A stretch of 64,000 nucleotides of DNA from GWE2-51-13 sp942492825 (GTDB lineage Bacteria; Bacillota_I; Bacilli_A; Erysipelotrichales; Erysipelotrichaceae): contig OW818635.1 of NCBI GenBank assembly GCA_942492825.1, forward strand, positions 1,302,001 to 1,366,000, in the 5' to 3' direction. Positions within the stretch are counted from its first letter, which is position 1. Every line of letters starts with the position of its first letter. The position numbers and the translations under genes are program-made. Positions 7,065 through 15,088 of this stretch are shown in pieces. The notes below the pieces were generated by a model. The model was not told the DNA's origin. It ran no database searches and saw only the letters and a list, made by a program, of their open reading frames with translations.

Positions 7065-7499
7065 TCACATATATGCCAGTACCGCAAGTAGTGCGAGGGA
7101 TAGTGCGTAAAAGTGATACCACTTACGTTTGGTTTTGATTAAGAGGAAAAGAATAATGGCAGTTACGAATCCCGCAAACAATAAGATTTGAGTTATGGAT
7201 TGATAGTGATTGACGGAGAAGGTCACCAACAACGTTCCAGTGGAAGCGGTAAGGAACCCTGCTTTCAACCAATCTGGTAGTTTAAGTTTGTAGGCGATTA
7301 GACCGATAATGCCCCAAATAACACCGTAGCTTGCGCGGTATATGGAAACAAACCCATATCTACTTCCTTCATTGCCCATCGATTCTTGAAGCAAAAAGAA
7401 CGAGACATACAGCACAAATGCGAATGCGATCAATAAGAATCCACTCAAAGTCACCTGAATCAATGGTTTTAATATCAAGGTCGTTTTCTTTGTGTTCAC
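7065..7499 (-). CDS. Small 4-TM membrane protein of unknown function
   Basis: A 144-residue protein read from a GTG at 7499, with GGAGAG about 6 bases upstream. Hydrophobic stretches at about 12-36, 54-70, 80-97 and 103-142 predict four or five spans with few loops. There is no recognisable motif. It lies directly upstream of ssrA on the same strand and ends about 70 bases before the ssrA promoter, so some readthrough is possible. Function not inferred. Confidence 0.65.
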   Translation of the reverse strand: MNTKKTTLILKPLIQVTLSGFLLIAFAFVLYVSFFLLQESMGNEGSRYGFVSIYRASYGVIWGIIGLIAYKLKLPDWLKAGFLTASTGTLLVTFSVNHYQSITQILLFAGFVTAIILFLLIKTKRKWYHFYALSLALLAVLAYM

Positions 7500-7620
7500 G
7501 GGGGTCTCTCCTTTTATTTACCTATTTATATAAGTTATTTCTATTCAATTGATATATCCTAACTTAAGTATACTCCAATCGAAACACGATGAATCGAAGA
7601 TTACTGATCCTAAACAAACA

Positions 7621-7649
7621 CAAAAAAAGCATTCCTTGCGGAATGCTCT
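7621..7649 (-). terminator. Terminator of the GH65 sugar operon
   Basis: On the minus strand GCATTCC-GCAA-GGAATGC is followed by seven T. It lies 18 bases after the stop codon of the binding-protein gene. Confidence 0.88.
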
Positions 7650-7666
7650 TTGTCAGAAGAAGTAGC

Positions 7667-8920
7667 TTACTTAATTCCTTCGATCGCGGCTTTGATCTGC
7701 GCTTTGAACGCGGTCTTGTCGATCGTTCCTTTGGCGAACAGTTCATAAATCGGACCTAAGGTGCCCATACCGAAGTCGGACGGCATATCGTTTTGCCACC
7801 AGGCATAAGCTTTCCCGGCTTGGTTCCATTCCATGACGGCGGCGCTCAGCGGAGTGCTCGGTTTCAAGGTAACGCTGTTAAACGCAGGAACCATGTGGGC
7901 TTTGTTGACCATGTAGTCATGGCCTTCGGCGGATGCGGCGAGGTCATCCAAGAAGTCTCTGGCAACATCCGTCATCTTGGAGTCTTTGTTGATGACGTAG
8001 TAGGACGGGGCTCCGATGAAAATGGAATCGTTGCCTTCAGCCATCGTGGCGTGCGGCAAGTAACCCATTTCGAAATCGGAATCCGCATACGAGCTGTCGG
8101 TCCAGTTTCCTTGGTGTAAGAAAGCGGCTTTGCCATCGGCGAACGTTCCGACTTGGTCGTCATACGTTCCGGTGGTCAGGACGGATTTGTTGGCATATTT
8201 GAACAGTAATTCTGCCCAGTTGGCAAGTTGGTCTAAACGGTCCGCATCGACTTCTCCGTTATTGAGTTTTTCGATGACGGAATTGTCGGCATAATCCAAA
8301 CCGGCGGAGAGATAACCGTTGAAATTATGCAATCCGGTAACCCAGTACATACCGCTGGCGGCAGCCATCGATACGACGGTGTAATCAGCCATGTTATTGG
8401 CATCATAGTAAGCTTGGACCTTTGCGAAAGCAGCATCGTATTCCGCTTGGGAAACATCTTTCAACGCTGCGATGTCGACGCCGGCAGCATCGAGGATCTT
8501 TTTATTGTAAGCCATGCCCCAACCTTCGACGGCAACCGGGAATCCGAAAACTTTTCCGTCGACTTTGAGTTCTAGTTCGGTGTTGTCGATCCAAGCGTCG
8601 CCTGTAAAGCTCAACATCTTGTCTTTGTAGATGTTGTAACCGCCCATACCTTCGATAACGAAGATGTCGGGTTGTTTTTCGGATTGGAATTCGGCTAAAA
8701 TCTGAGTTCCGTATGCGCAGGTATCGCCACCACAGGTTTTGACTTCGACGGTTACGTCGTTTGCTTCGCCCCAGGCTTGAGCATACGTACTAAGAACTTC
8801 ATCAATCTCAACTTTGTTTTGGTAAATAATCAGCGTCTTTTCTTCTTTCTTGGCACAAGCGGTCAATCCCGCGACCACCAAGAACGAAATCATCAGAATC
8901 ACAAGCTTTTTCAATTTCAT
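7667..8920 (-). CDS. Sugar ABC transporter substrate-binding lipoprotein
   Basis: A 417-residue family 1 solute-binding protein. A signal peptide ends in the lipobox Ala-Gly-Leu-Thr-Ala-Cys with the lipidated Cys at 22, so it is anchored to the outer face of the membrane. The Trp/Tyr-rich body (for example the Gly-Met-Tyr-Trp-Val-Thr-Gly region and Trp-Trp-Gln-Asn near the end) fits oligosaccharide binding. A Cys pair near residues 63-68 (Cys-Gly-Gly-Asp-Thr-Cys) might form a disulfide. It is the last gene of the operon, 36 bases after the GH65 gene; the binding protein usually comes first. A strong AAAGGAGGAA site precedes it, which may raise its translation. Partners are the permeases at 11862-13831. 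Confidence 0.93.
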   Translation of the reverse strand: MKLKKLVILMISFLVVAGLTACAKKEEKTLIIYQNKVEIDEVLSTYAQAWGEANDVTVEVKTCGGDTCAYGTQILAEFQSEKQPDIFVIEGMGGYNIYKDKMLSFTGDAWIDNTELELKVDGKVFGFPVAVEGWGMAYNKKILDAAGVDIAALKDVSQAEYDAAFAKVQAYYDANNMADYTVVSMAAASGMYWVTGLHNFNGYLSAGLDYADNSVIEKLNNGEVDADRLDQLANWAELLFKYANKSVLTTGTYDDQVGTFADGKAAFLHQGNWTDSSYADSDFEMGYLPHATMAEGNDSIFIGAPSYYVINKDSKMTDVARDFLDDLAASAEGHDYMVNKAHMVPAFNSVTLKPSTPLSAAVMEWNQAGKAYAWWQNDMPSDFGMGTLGPIYELFAKGTIDKTAFKAQIKAAIEGIK

Positions 8921-8956
8921 TTCCTCCTTTATTTGAAATAAATTGAATATGATTAA

Positions 8957-11206
8957 TCAAGCGTTCTTGATTAATTCCGAGTGTTGACCTTCGACGAGAA
9001 TGTCTTCGTCAAAGAGTCGAATGCGAATCGGTTTATCGGAAGTAACGGTGACCACGTGGTCTTTTACGTGAATCTTGATTTTACTTCCTTGATAGAGAAT
9101 GCCGATCGAGATTTCCTTAAAATGATTTTGGTAAGCCGGAGCGATCCGCAATTGTTTCTCCAATCGTAAACCCAGTAATCCATAGATCAGAAGAAGATAG
9201 GTGCCGCCCATGTTCGCCATATGTAGTCCATGGCGGGTATGCCGCGTCGCGTCTGTCAGATCGATGTTCAACGAATCCTTGAAGAATTCGAGACCGAGTT
9301 CCTCCAAATTCAGATTGTAAGCGGCAATTCCGTAAATACATTTCGAAAGACTTGAATCATGTGTGGTACGGGCTAGGTAATAGTCGAACGTGTTGCGATA
9401 CAGTTGATTGCGTTGAGCATCCAGAAGTACCATCGCCAAAACGGCGTCGGATTGTTTCAGAATTTGGTGTCGATAGATAAACAACGGATGATAGTAAAGC
9501 AACATCGGATGTTTGTCGCTTGGCACTTTACTGAGATCCAGATCATCCTTATCTAAGAAGGTCGCGTCTTGGGCGACTAGTTGTCTTTCTGAGTCGATGA
9601 TCAAGTTCATCTTGTTGGCCGCGTTCATGAATTCCGCGATGATGCCGGATTTTACACCGACCTTTTCGAATACCGAATCGCTGACCGAGGTATGATGGAC
9701 CGCATACTCAACCACATTTTCGAAATGGCGTTTCGCCATCGCGTTGGTATAGTAGTTGTCATTGACGATGGCGGTGTATTCATCCGGTCCTGTGACTACG
9801 TCCAAATGGAAGACATCATTTTTGAAGTGTCCGTAATCCAAGAGAAATAAGGCGGTCTCAAGTAGGATCTCAAACCCATATGAACTCATGAAAGCTTCAT
9901 CCTGGGTCGCATTGTAATATTGCATCACTTCGTAGGCAACGTCGCTATTGATGTGGATCTGCGCACTCCCGGCAGGATAATAGGGGGATGCTTCGGTTCC
10001 GTTGATTGTCCGCCATGGGATTTTCACACCGCGATTGACACCGAGTTTTCGTGCTTCGCTGCGTGCTTCTTCCAAATGGTGATAACGATACAACAATAAT
10101 CGTCTTCCTTTTTCCGGTTGGTTAAGGATGAAGTATGGCAACATGTAGATTTCGGTGTCCCAGAAATAATGCCCTTCATACCCTTCTCCGCTGATGCCTT
10201 TGGCGGCGATTTGGATTCGTTCATGTTCTCCACCGCTTGAATTGAGTTGATACAAGCTATAGTATAACGACTTCAAGCTTTCGTCATCGCTGAGGTCAAT
10301 TTCGGTATGATCGAAGAAGTTTCTCGCGTGTTGCATCTGTTGCGAACGACAATCTTGATAGGACTTTAGACTCATAACCAACGCTTCGGTCGTCAATTTC
10401 TCTGAATTAGTCAACTCCGCATTGTAGATCTGATACTTCGTAAATGCGAAGACTTCATTGGGTGAAATATTGATATTGGATAACGCTTCGATTCCATCTT
10501 CAATCTCTCGGTACTCAAACGCTATATCGTGCGTGATCGCGACTTCGATTTCGAAGTGGCTCTCGACGGTTTGTGCTTGAAGACTTGCCCAATTCGCATA
10601 CGCTTTACGATTCAAGAGTTTCAAATGTTTCTTCGCTTGACCGACGCGGGGATCATTATGCTTATCCGTCTTGATTTTCGGCATTCTCAATAACGACGTG
10701 AATCGCAAAGGTCCCTCATAGTTGACGCTTTCGATTTCAATATGGGTAACGATCAGATGTTTAGCGAATAATGAGACAAATTTCTCCTCTTTGAGGATGA
10801 AACGAAAGCCGCGTTTTGTTTCATAAGTTGCGGTACGTTGAGTTAAACCCTTTCCCATATCGAAGGTGCGCTCCAATGCGATCAATCTGGCATCGCTGAG
10901 ATTTATACGCTCTTGATCGGTTTCAATCAACACAGTGGATGCATCGGGAAGATTGACGATCGTTTGCCCGGATTGGGGAAATTGGATCGAGTTCTCCTCG
11001 TAATGGTATGGAAAGAAGTTATAGAAGCCATTAATTAACGTTTGCGGATAATCATTGTCATTTCCGTAGCCTTCGAAGAAATGCCCGCGTGTTCCTAAAA
11101 TTCCGTTAGCTATCGAAAAAATCGTCTCATCTGTCAGAAGTTCATCCATAGCGAGTCGTTGATCCCGACGAATCAACATCTCTTTTTGTTTAAGTGTCAG
11201 TGTCAT
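8957..11206 (-). CDS. GH65 alpha-glucosyl disaccharide phosphorylase
   Basis: A 749-residue protein of full GH65 length. It would cleave an alpha-linked glucose disaccharide with phosphate to glucose plus beta-glucose-1-phosphate. The N-terminal beta-sandwich (1 to about 270) is followed by the alpha/alpha-barrel. The motif Gly-Glu-Gly-Tyr-x-Gly-His-x-Phe-Trp-Asp-Thr-Glu (340-352) and the catalytic acid Glu476 in Thr-Gly-Pro-Asp-Glu-Tyr-Thr are intact. The Pro-Trp-Arg-Thr-Ile-Asn-Gly segment (397-403) occurs in kojibiose/nigerose-type members as well as others, so specificity is left open. Its start overlaps the phosphoglucomutase stop (ATGA), which supports coupled synthesis with the enzyme that uses its product. 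Confidence 0.93.
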   Translation of the reverse strand: MTLTLKQKEMLIRRDQRLAMDELLTDETIFSIANGILGTRGHFFEGYGNDNDYPQTLINGFYNFFPYHYEENSIQFPQSGQTIVNLPDASTVLIETDQERINLSDARLIALERTFDMGKGLTQRTATYETKRGFRFILKEEKFVSLFAKHLIVTHIEIESVNYEGPLRFTSLLRMPKIKTDKHNDPRVGQAKKHLKLLNRKAYANWASLQAQTVESHFEIEVAITHDIAFEYREIEDGIEALSNINISPNEVFAFTKYQIYNAELTNSEKLTTEALVMSLKSYQDCRSQQMQHARNFFDHTEIDLSDDESLKSLYYSLYQLNSSGGEHERIQIAAKGISGEGYEGHYFWDTEIYMLPYFILNQPEKGRRLLLYRYHHLEEARSEARKLGVNRGVKIPWRTINGTEASPYYPAGSAQIHINSDVAYEVMQYYNATQDEAFMSSYGFEILLETALFLLDYGHFKNDVFHLDVVTGPDEYTAIVNDNYYTNAMAKRHFENVVEYAVHHTSVSDSVFEKVGVKSGIIAEFMNAANKMNLIIDSERQLVAQDATFLDKDDLDLSKVPSDKHPMLLYYHPLFIYRHQILKQSDAVLAMVLLDAQRNQLYRNTFDYYLARTTHDSSLSKCIYGIAAYNLNLEELGLEFFKDSLNIDLTDATRHTRHGLHMANMGGTYLLLIYGLLGLRLEKQLRIAPAYQNHFKEISIGILYQGSKIKIHVKDHVVTVTSDKPIRIRLFDEDILVEGQHSELIKNA

Positions 11207-11859
11207 AAATCTCCTTGTAGAATCTGCTCAAGCAGCGATCTGTCGAGTTCTGGAAAGGTTTTCACATGGATATCCGCTTTCAATAGGTTTTCCGGTCCGA
11301 TGCCGATCGCAAACATCCCGGCACGTTTGATCGCTTCGACGCCAGATATCGCATCTTCGAATCCAATACATTGATTCGGAGTACAATCGAAATGTCTCAT
11401 CGCATCCAGGAAAATATCAGGATTGGGTTTCCCAAGAAGATGCGCCGGATTGACAATATAGTCGAATTTTCCAGCGATCCCCAACTTATCCAACAAAACC
11501 GGTCCGTTTTGCGAAGCACTTCCCAAAGCGATCTTCACGTTTCTTGATTTTAGGAAGTCGAGGATTTCCGTAACTCCCGTAAGTAGCTTACTCGAATCAA
11601 ACGCCATCACCGATTCTTGATATAAGCGGTTTTTCTCATCGGCCAAACGATGTTTGACAGTCTGGTCAAGTCCGATTTTGTAATGGTCCAACAGAGCGTT
11701 TAAGGAATCGATTCGCGATACCCCTTTGGTCTTCTGTTCGAGTAACGGATCGATTTCGATCGCGAAATGATTCTTGAAGATCGCTCTCCAGGCATTGAAA
11801 TGCTCATCCGTCGTACTCGTCAACACGCCATCCAAATCGAAGATCGCTAGTTTGATCAT
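11203..11859 (-). CDS. pgmB: Beta-phosphoglucomutase (HAD superfamily)
   Basis: A 218-residue protein that converts beta-glucose-1-phosphate to glucose-6-phosphate. The start at 11859 puts the HAD motif Asp-Leu-Asp-Gly-Val-Leu at residues 8-13; the in-frame extension to 11973 lies inside the permease gene and is not needed. Other motifs are Gly-Ser-Ala-Ser-Gln-Asn (motif II), Lys-Pro-Asn-Pro-Asp-Ile-Phe, and Gly-Phe-Glu-Asp-Ala-Ile-Ser-Gly (motif III). It starts 2 bases after the malG-like stop and ends in an ATGA overlap with the GH65 gene. The pairing strongly supports an inverting GH65 phosphorylase that makes beta-glucose-1-phosphate. Confidence 0.93.
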   Translation of the reverse strand: MIKLAIFDLDGVLTSTTDEHFNAWRAIFKNHFAIEIDPLLEQKTKGVSRIDSLNALLDHYKIGLDQTVKHRLADEKNRLYQESVMAFDSSKLLTGVTEILDFLKSRNVKIALGSASQNGPVLLDKLGIAGKFDYIVNPAHLLGKPNPDIFLDAMRHFDCTPNQCIGFEDAISGVEAIKRAGMFAIGIGPENLLKADIHVKTFPELDRSLLEQILQGDL

Positions 11860-11861
11860 GT

Positions 11862-12734
11862 CTATTTGATCGCTCCGGATGTCATACCTTTGATAATGTG
11901 TTTCTGTGCGAATAGGAAGAGAATGAATACCGGTAATGCGGCCATCAGCACGCTTGTTAAAATCAATGCCCATTCTTTATCGTAGAATCCCGCCAAGTTC
12001 GCTACGGATAGCGGTAAGGTCTTGACATCCCCGCCAAGTCCGATGATTAACACCGGCAGCAGGTAGTCGTTCCAAATCCACATACCGTTCAAAACAAGCA
12101 TCGTGACGAAGACCGGACGAAGGATCGGGAAGACGATTTTAAAGAAAACTTGAGGTTTTGTACATCCGTCGATGATCGCCGCTTCTTCGATATCCAGTGG
12201 AATCGATTTTATGAAGCCGTGAAACATGAATATGCTTAATGGCGTCCCAAACCCAATATAAGCTAGAATTACGCCATAATAGGTGTCTTTGAAAGGGATA
12301 CCGGTGACTTGACGCAATGTTTCCAACAATCTAACCAACGGCAACATAACGACTTGAAACGGAATAACCATGCCCGCTAAGAAGAACATGAAGATCCAGA
12401 AAGAATATTTACGTTTCGTCCTGACCAACATCCAAGCTGCCATCGCGCTTAACACACCGATCGAAATCAGACTTGCGGTCGTGATGATTACCGAATTGAA
12501 GAATGCGGTGAGGTAATCGATATTGTCACGCGTCATGATTTCTTGGACGTTACGTACCAGATTCATCCAATCGGTCGGTAAACTTAACGGTGTGCGAATG
12601 ATTTCAGATGCGTTTTTCGCAGCGTTGATGATGACGAGAACCAGCGGGGTAAAAAAGACAAGCATCAACAAGAAACCTAAGAGTTCCAACGCATGGATCG
12701 CTTTGAAACGAAATTTGGGGCGATTGGTTTTCAT
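11862..12734 (-). CDS. Sugar ABC transporter permease, MalG type
   Basis: A 290-residue membrane protein with about six spans. The EAA loop, contact point with the ATPase, reads Glu-Glu-Ala-Ala-Ile-Ile-Asp-Gly-Cys (near 194-202), with the downstream Phe-Pro-Ile-Leu-Arg-Pro of MalG-type proteins. It overlaps the MalF-type gene by 4 bases and has a GGGAGA site. It would form a heterodimeric channel with that protein. No ATPase gene lies in this operon. Confidence 0.93.
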   Translation of the reverse strand: MKTNRPKFRFKAIHALELLGFLLMLVFFTPLVLVIINAAKNASEIIRTPLSLPTDWMNLVRNVQEIMTRDNIDYLTAFFNSVIITTASLISIGVLSAMAAWMLVRTKRKYSFWIFMFFLAGMVIPFQVVMLPLVRLLETLRQVTGIPFKDTYYGVILAYIGFGTPLSIFMFHGFIKSIPLDIEEAAIIDGCTKPQVFFKIVFPILRPVFVTMLVLNGMWIWNDYLLPVLIIGLGGDVKTLPLSVANLAGFYDKEWALILTSVLMAALPVFILFLFAQKHIIKGMTSGAIK

Positions 12735-13831
12735 AGTTGGATCTCCCGACGTTTATTGTAGTAGACCTGCAAAAGTGAAATGACCAAGAGGAAGATGAAG
12801 AAGACGATTGCCTTGGCTTGACCAACCCCAAGTTGATATTGCGTGAACGCTTCTTGATAAATATTGAGCGCGATCAAATTGGAGGATTGAACGACCGGAA
12901 GTGCCGACATGCCGAGTATCTTGCCCAACCACGCCGGGAAAAGCGTCCCCGGTCCCCCATTGGTAAGACTTAGAACCGTGTCGTATTGTTTAAACGATGT
13001 CGTCAAGGTCAGAAACATCGAAACGGTAAACGCTTGGGCGACCAACGGGAAGATAATCAAACGTAACCGTTGAAAGGCGTTGGCTCCATCGATCTTACTT
13101 GCTTCGACCAAATCTTGCGGAACATTCTGCAAAGCTGCGACGTATATCATCATGATGTAACCGGCATACTGCCATGTCACGACGATAATCAGCCCGATCA
13201 TCGCCGTTTCTCCGTTAACCAGGATACTCGTCGCAAAGGCCGGTCCGAGGCTCGTTACCGCACGGTTGAAGATAAACTGCCAGATATACCCCAAGACCAA
13301 TCCGCCGATCAAGTTCGGCAAGAAGAATCCTGCCCGATAGAGATTTCTAAGTTTCAAGTTTTGTGTAACCAACAAAGCGAGGAAGAAAGCCGCCGCATTG
13401 ATGAACAGGATGTTCAATACGGAATAAAGGATGGTTCGATAGAGCGAATATGCGAAACGATAATCAGTGAAAATCGTTTGGTAATTTCGAAGACCGATAA
13501 AAATCTCGTTTCCGGTATTCAGTCCATCCCAGTTTGTCAGAGAAAGAATGATCCCATGGAGGAAAGAGTACATAACAAATAAACTGAAAGCGCTCAGGGA
13601 TGGCAAGACGAAGTAAGAGAATACGCGGTTGTGTTGCGCCTCCGCGGAATCTCCCAGCCACTTATTGACCAAAAACGCTCTCAACGGTCCGCGTTTCTTC
13701 GTAATATCGTGCGCATAGATGTTTTTCTTAAACAAGCGCGCAATCGTGGCGATTAGCCCGACGAAAGGAGCAAGAAAGAACATTCCGAAGGAGATTAACG
13801 CGAATAAGATTTTGTGAGCGGGTTTGACCAT
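12731..13831 (-). CDS. Sugar ABC transporter permease, MalF type
   Basis: A 366-residue permease when read from the ATG at 13831, which has an AAAGG site; a further 16 codons upstream lack one and overlap an operator palindrome. The N-terminus carries an extra span before the core domain, as MalF proteins do. The EAA loop reads Val-Glu-Ala-Ser-Lys-Ile-Asp-Gly-Ala (about 245-253). It is the first gene of the operon permease-permease-pgmB-GH65-binding protein. Confidence 0.92.
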   Translation of the reverse strand: MVKPAHKILFALISFGMFFLAPFVGLIATIARLFKKNIYAHDITKKRGPLRAFLVNKWLGDSAEAQHNRVFSYFVLPSLSAFSLFVMYSFLHGIILSLTNWDGLNTGNEIFIGLRNYQTIFTDYRFAYSLYRTILYSVLNILFINAAAFFLALLVTQNLKLRNLYRAGFFLPNLIGGLVLGYIWQFIFNRAVTSLGPAFATSILVNGETAMIGLIIVVTWQYAGYIMMIYVAALQNVPQDLVEASKIDGANAFQRLRLIIFPLVAQAFTVSMFLTLTTSFKQYDTVLSLTNGGPGTLFPAWLGKILGMSALPVVQSSNLIALNIYQEAFTQYQLGVGQAKAIVFFIFLLVISLLQVYYNKRREIQL

Positions 13832-13851
13832 AACTGAGCCTTTCTGTTCTT

Positions 13852-13869
13852 TGTGGAAAGGTTTCCACA
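13852..13869. promoter_or_regulatory. 18-bp palindromic operator in the sugar operon leader
   Basis: TGTGGAAAGGTTTCCACA has perfect 8-base arms around a GG centre. It lies about 70-85 bases downstream of the predicted start of transcription and just before the first gene. LacI-family proteins bind such palindromes, and a LacI-type gene is adjacent. Confidence 0.65.
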
Positions 13870-13945
13870 CGATACTCATAGAATAAGGTTTCCGATGATC
13901 AAGAAACCTGAATTGGGTGAGATGACTTTTCTTTTGGCTACATTA

Positions 13946-13974
13946 AGTATGCCATGGACTGTAAGCGCTGTCAA
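13946..13974 (-). promoter_or_regulatory. Sugar operon promoter overlapped by a cre-like operator
   Basis: TTGACA (13969-13974), 17-base spacer and CATACT (13946-13951) on the minus strand. TGTAAGCGCTGTCA at 13960-13973 matches the cre consensus TGWNANCGNTNWCA at every position and covers the -35 hexamer. It could be bound by CcpA or by the adjacent LacI-type protein. Confidence 0.78.
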
Positions 13975-14010
13975 GATTGGACTTCACCTTTGAACTTAAT
14001 TCGATCGTAA

Positions 14011-14033
14011 AAAAAACGGCGTTACGCCGTTTC
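14011..14033 (-). terminator. Terminator overlapping the lacI-type stop codon
   Basis: On the minus strand AACGGCG-TAA-CGCCGTT is followed by a T run. The TAA in the loop is the stop codon of the regulator. Confidence 0.82.
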
Positions 14034-15002
14034 CCCATGAATGAATTCGATCGGAATAATCTTATCTTTCCCCGCATCCCCGTTGATCAACAACAATACG
14101 TTTTCGACCAACGCCTGCGCGATCCGTTCGGGACTCTGGGAGATCGAAGTGATCGTCTTCCCCAGATTCGATGTTTCACGCCCTCCGTCAAATCCGATGA
14201 CTTTGACATCGTTTGGAACATTGCGACCGACTTTTTCCAATCGCCGTACGACTTCGGCGGCAATGATATCGTTGTTGGTGAAGATGCCATCGACTTCGGG
14301 GTGATCGATTACCGTTTGGTAAACCGATTCGGGAATCGAATTGTAATCGCCTAAAGGATACTCGATATTGATGATGTTATCGATGCCGTGATGTTTCAGC
14401 TCTTCGATAAATCCGATTCTACGTTTCGCGACTTCCGTATTGACGACCGAGTGTTCGCCTTGCGCGTCATCGCCGATAAACATGAAGTGTCGACACTCTT
14501 TCTTCAATAAGTACTGCGCGGCTAAGACGCCGCCTTTATAATTATCGCTCGCAACGAAGGGAACTCCTTCGAATCTGCGGTCAAACGTAACGATCGGGAA
14601 TCGCTTTTCTAAGTAGGGTTCGATATCATTGTTCGTTAGTAAGATTAACGCATCCACTCGGCTCCGCTTCAGCATTTCGATGTACGTAATCTCTTTTTCG
14701 ATATGTTCGCTGGAGTTACACAACATCAACATATATCCGTTCCGGTACAATTCTTTTTCGACCGCGTCGATCAGTTCCCCGAAAAACAGGTGCGTGCTGT
14801 TCGGCAATAGAAACGCGACCAAGTTGTTTTTTTGAAGCGCCATGCTGCGGGCGATCTCATTGGATACAAAGCCGATCTCGCGAATGACACTTTCCACTTT
14901 TTCGCGGGTTTCCTTTTTCACATAACCGGAGTTGTTGACGACCCTGGAAACGGTCGCGATGCCGACTCCCGCTTTTTTTGCTACGTCGATGATGTTTGCC
15001 AT
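14022..15002 (-). CDS. LacI-family transcriptional regulator
   Basis: A 326-residue protein with an N-terminal LacI helix-turn-helix (residues 3-26, Ile-Asp-Val-Ala-Lys-Lys-Ala-Gly-Val then Thr-Val-Ser-Arg-Val-Val-Asn) and hinge. A periplasmic-binding-like effector domain fills about 60-326. The effector is unknown; a sugar or sugar phosphate tied to the GH65 operon is likely. It is transcribed in the same direction as that operon, immediately upstream of its promoter, and has its own terminator. The operators at 13852 and 13960 are its most likely targets. Confidence 0.93.
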   Translation of the reverse strand: MANIIDVAKKAGVGIATVSRVVNNSGYVKKETREKVESVIREIGFVSNEIARSMALQKNNLVAFLLPNSTHLFFGELIDAVEKELYRNGYMLMLCNSSEHIEKEITYIEMLKRSRVDALILLTNNDIEPYLEKRFPIVTFDRRFEGVPFVASDNYKGGVLAAQYLLKKECRHFMFIGDDAQGEHSVVNTEVAKRRIGFIEELKHHGIDNIINIEYPLGDYNSIPESVYQTVIDHPEVDGIFTNNDIIAAEVVRRLEKVGRNVPNDVKVIGFDGGRETSNLGKTITSISQSPERIAQALVENVLLLINGDAGKDKIIPIEFIHGETA

Positions 15003-15088
15003 TCAGAGATCATCCCTTCTTTGTTGTATTATACCATGGCATTCTTTTTGAGATAAGGTAAACCGAGGAATGCGAGGAATCTTGAGGA

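Noticed and set aside
6842..7087. An 81-codon minus-strand frame ending in the tmRNA tag.
   Set aside because: It is the tmRNA 5' domain and promoter read as protein; only the 14-residue tag is real.
13070..13582. A 170-codon frame antisense to the MalF-type permease.
   Set aside because: No domain, no ribosome-binding site, and the permease on the other strand is unambiguous.
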